Shown one piece after another: positions 63,210 through 64,000 of a stretch of 64,000 nucleotides of DNA. How positions within the stretch are numbered: position 1 is the stretch's first letter; the number at the start of each line of letters is the position of its first letter. The translations under genes were made by a program, and so were the position numbers. Origin of the DNA: Burkholderia sp. IMCC1007 (lineage in GTDB: Bacteria > Pseudomonadota > Gammaproteobacteria > Burkholderiales > Burkholderiaceae); the NCBI RefSeq assembly GCF_027257875.1, contig NZ_JAPVQY010000002.1, forward strand, positions 102,684 to 166,683, in the 5' to 3' direction. The notes under the pieces are model-generated. The model saw only the letters and a list, made by a program, of their open reading frames with translations. It had not been told where the DNA came from and ran no database searches.

Positions 63210-64000
63210 TGCGTGCCCTCCGGCTGCAGGACATACACCGACCCGAAGTCGAGATCGCGCGCAATCACGATCGTGAACTCCGCGCCCTGGTTCTGGGTGA
63301 GCGTCGGTGGGATACCGATCGTGCTGTCGAGCACGCGCGTGGCCATGTCGTTGCCCTGCTGTTGCGTGCTCTGGAACACCACCGATCCGTTGGCGTTGCC
63401 GCCGCGCGTCGACAGATAGCCGATCGCGTCCTGGGTAACGCCCAACAGCATTGCGGCACCAATGCGTTGGCTCCAATGGTTGTCCACGTCGCCGTCGATG
63501 CCCATGCGGCCGAGTGCGTCGGCCGCCGGCGAATCGATCTCGACCGTGACACCGTTGGGTGTCTTGATACGGGCCGACAGCACGAATACCCGCTTCTGTC
63601 CCGGAGACATGTTCGAGCGATACTGGCTGTTGATCTGCGAACCCCGTTCAATCAGCACGACGTGGCCGTCGTCGGAATACACGTTCTTGGTCACCGTGCA
63701 GGTCGACACGCCAGCCTCGGTTGAATCAAACGCCGTATCGCCCGCGCAGTCGATTTTGGCGCCCTGCGCAAGCATCAGACTCCGATTGCCGAGCGTCCCG
63801 GCCTGAACACGCGGTGTCACGGTCGGCATCAGCGCCTGGGCGAGCCCGCCCCCCATCTGCCCCGGATCTCGCGCTGACGCGCCTGCGCCGCCGCTTACGC
63901 CGGCGGCAAGCGGGAAAGGTGCACTACCCGACCCCGGCACGCCTGGCGCCACGCCCGCGAGTTCCTGCCCACCGCCCGTTGCCAGCAGCGGCGCATCGTA
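63206..64000 (-). CDS. virB10: VirB10/TrbI-family protein (3' part, runs off window)
   Basis: About 264 C-terminal residues of VirB10. It contains YDAPLLA at the window edge, LAQGAKIDCAGDTAFDS, LIERGSQINSQYRSNMSPGQKRVFVLSARI and EIDSPAADALGRMGIDGDVDNHW, all conserved in the VirB10/TrbI outer-membrane-complex domain, and the C-terminal FTIVIARDLDFGSVY. VirB10 spans both membranes and gates the type IV channel. The gene is open at the right edge, so its start is outside the window. Confidence 0.93.
   Translation of the reverse strand, partial: YDAPLLATGGGQELAGVAPGVPGSGSAPFPLAAGVSGGAGASARDPGQMGGGLAQALMPTVTPRVQAGTLGNRSLMLAQGAKIDCAGDTAFDSTEAGVSTCTVTKNVYSDDGHVVLIERGSQINSQYRSNMSPGQKRVFVLSARIKTPNGVTVEIDSPAADALGRMGIDGDVDNHWSQRIGAAMLLGVTQDAIGYLSTRGGNANGSVVFQSTQQQGNDMATRVLDSTIGIPPTLTQNQGAEFTIVIARDLDFGSVYVLQPEGTQ

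Overview
The window is high-GC DNA with the gene content and codon habit of a betaproteobacterium. Burkholderia is the best guess, from the fused pntA/pntB, the pqi operon, the self-sufficient CYP116B-type P450 and the dense IclR/LysR/GntR catabolic clusters. The first ~62 bases are almost pure G/C runs and look like an assembly end, so the left edge is probably a contig end.

Layout. (1) 0.1-9.8 kb, core-like genes on the minus strand: proton-translocating transhydrogenase (pntA-pntB), a paraquat-inducible-type envelope operon (small Cys protein, PqiA, PqiB, PqiC) and a GMC oxidoreductase fused to a Rossmann epimerase-like domain. (2) 10-32.3 kb, a catabolic block: an MHS transporter and P450-reductase fusion divergent from an IclR regulator; then an Asp/Glu-racemase-fold enzyme, RidA, a D-amino-acid dehydrogenase-like flavoprotein, a GntR/FCD regulator, a giant fused indolepyruvate:ferredoxin oxidoreductase, an ACS-type MFS, a LysR regulator, a FAD/KstD-type flavoprotein and a complete livJHMGF importer. 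A shared palindrome (AGTGTCGACACT) lies at the ridA, dadA, ior and livJ promoters, with a weaker copy at the GntR gene. This suggests one regulon that imports an amino acid, deaminates it and oxidises the 2-oxo acid to an acyl-CoA. (3) ~32.5-47.7 kb, accessory cargo resembling a defence island: a run of tiny Cys-rich ORFs with a DUF6283 protein, a VapBC module, a ubiquitin-like conjugation operon (His-rich 63-aa protein ending in Gly, E2-E1 fusion, JAB peptidase, membrane protein) divergent from a CapW/BrxR-type WYL regulator, a NADAR protein, and a five-gene overlapping operon (SIS-HAD, PRTase, P-loop ATPase, unknown, PfkB kinase) with no system name that I know. (4) 48-64 kb, the backbone of a conjugative element (ICE or plasmid): a hairpin-rich gene-free segment, DUF932, large ParB, StbA/ParA/StbC-like operon, relaxase, MobC-like protein, LPD7 protein, PriCT-TOPRIM primase, a VirD4 coupling protein split into two overlapping genes, VirB11 and the 3' part of virB10, which runs off the right edge.

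No integrase, transposase, rRNA, tRNA or CRISPR array was recognised. The strongest candidates for undescribed biology are the E2-E1/JAB operon, which lacks a cGAS-like or recognisable ubiquitin-like partner, and the SIS-HAD/PRTase/ATPase/PfkB operon.
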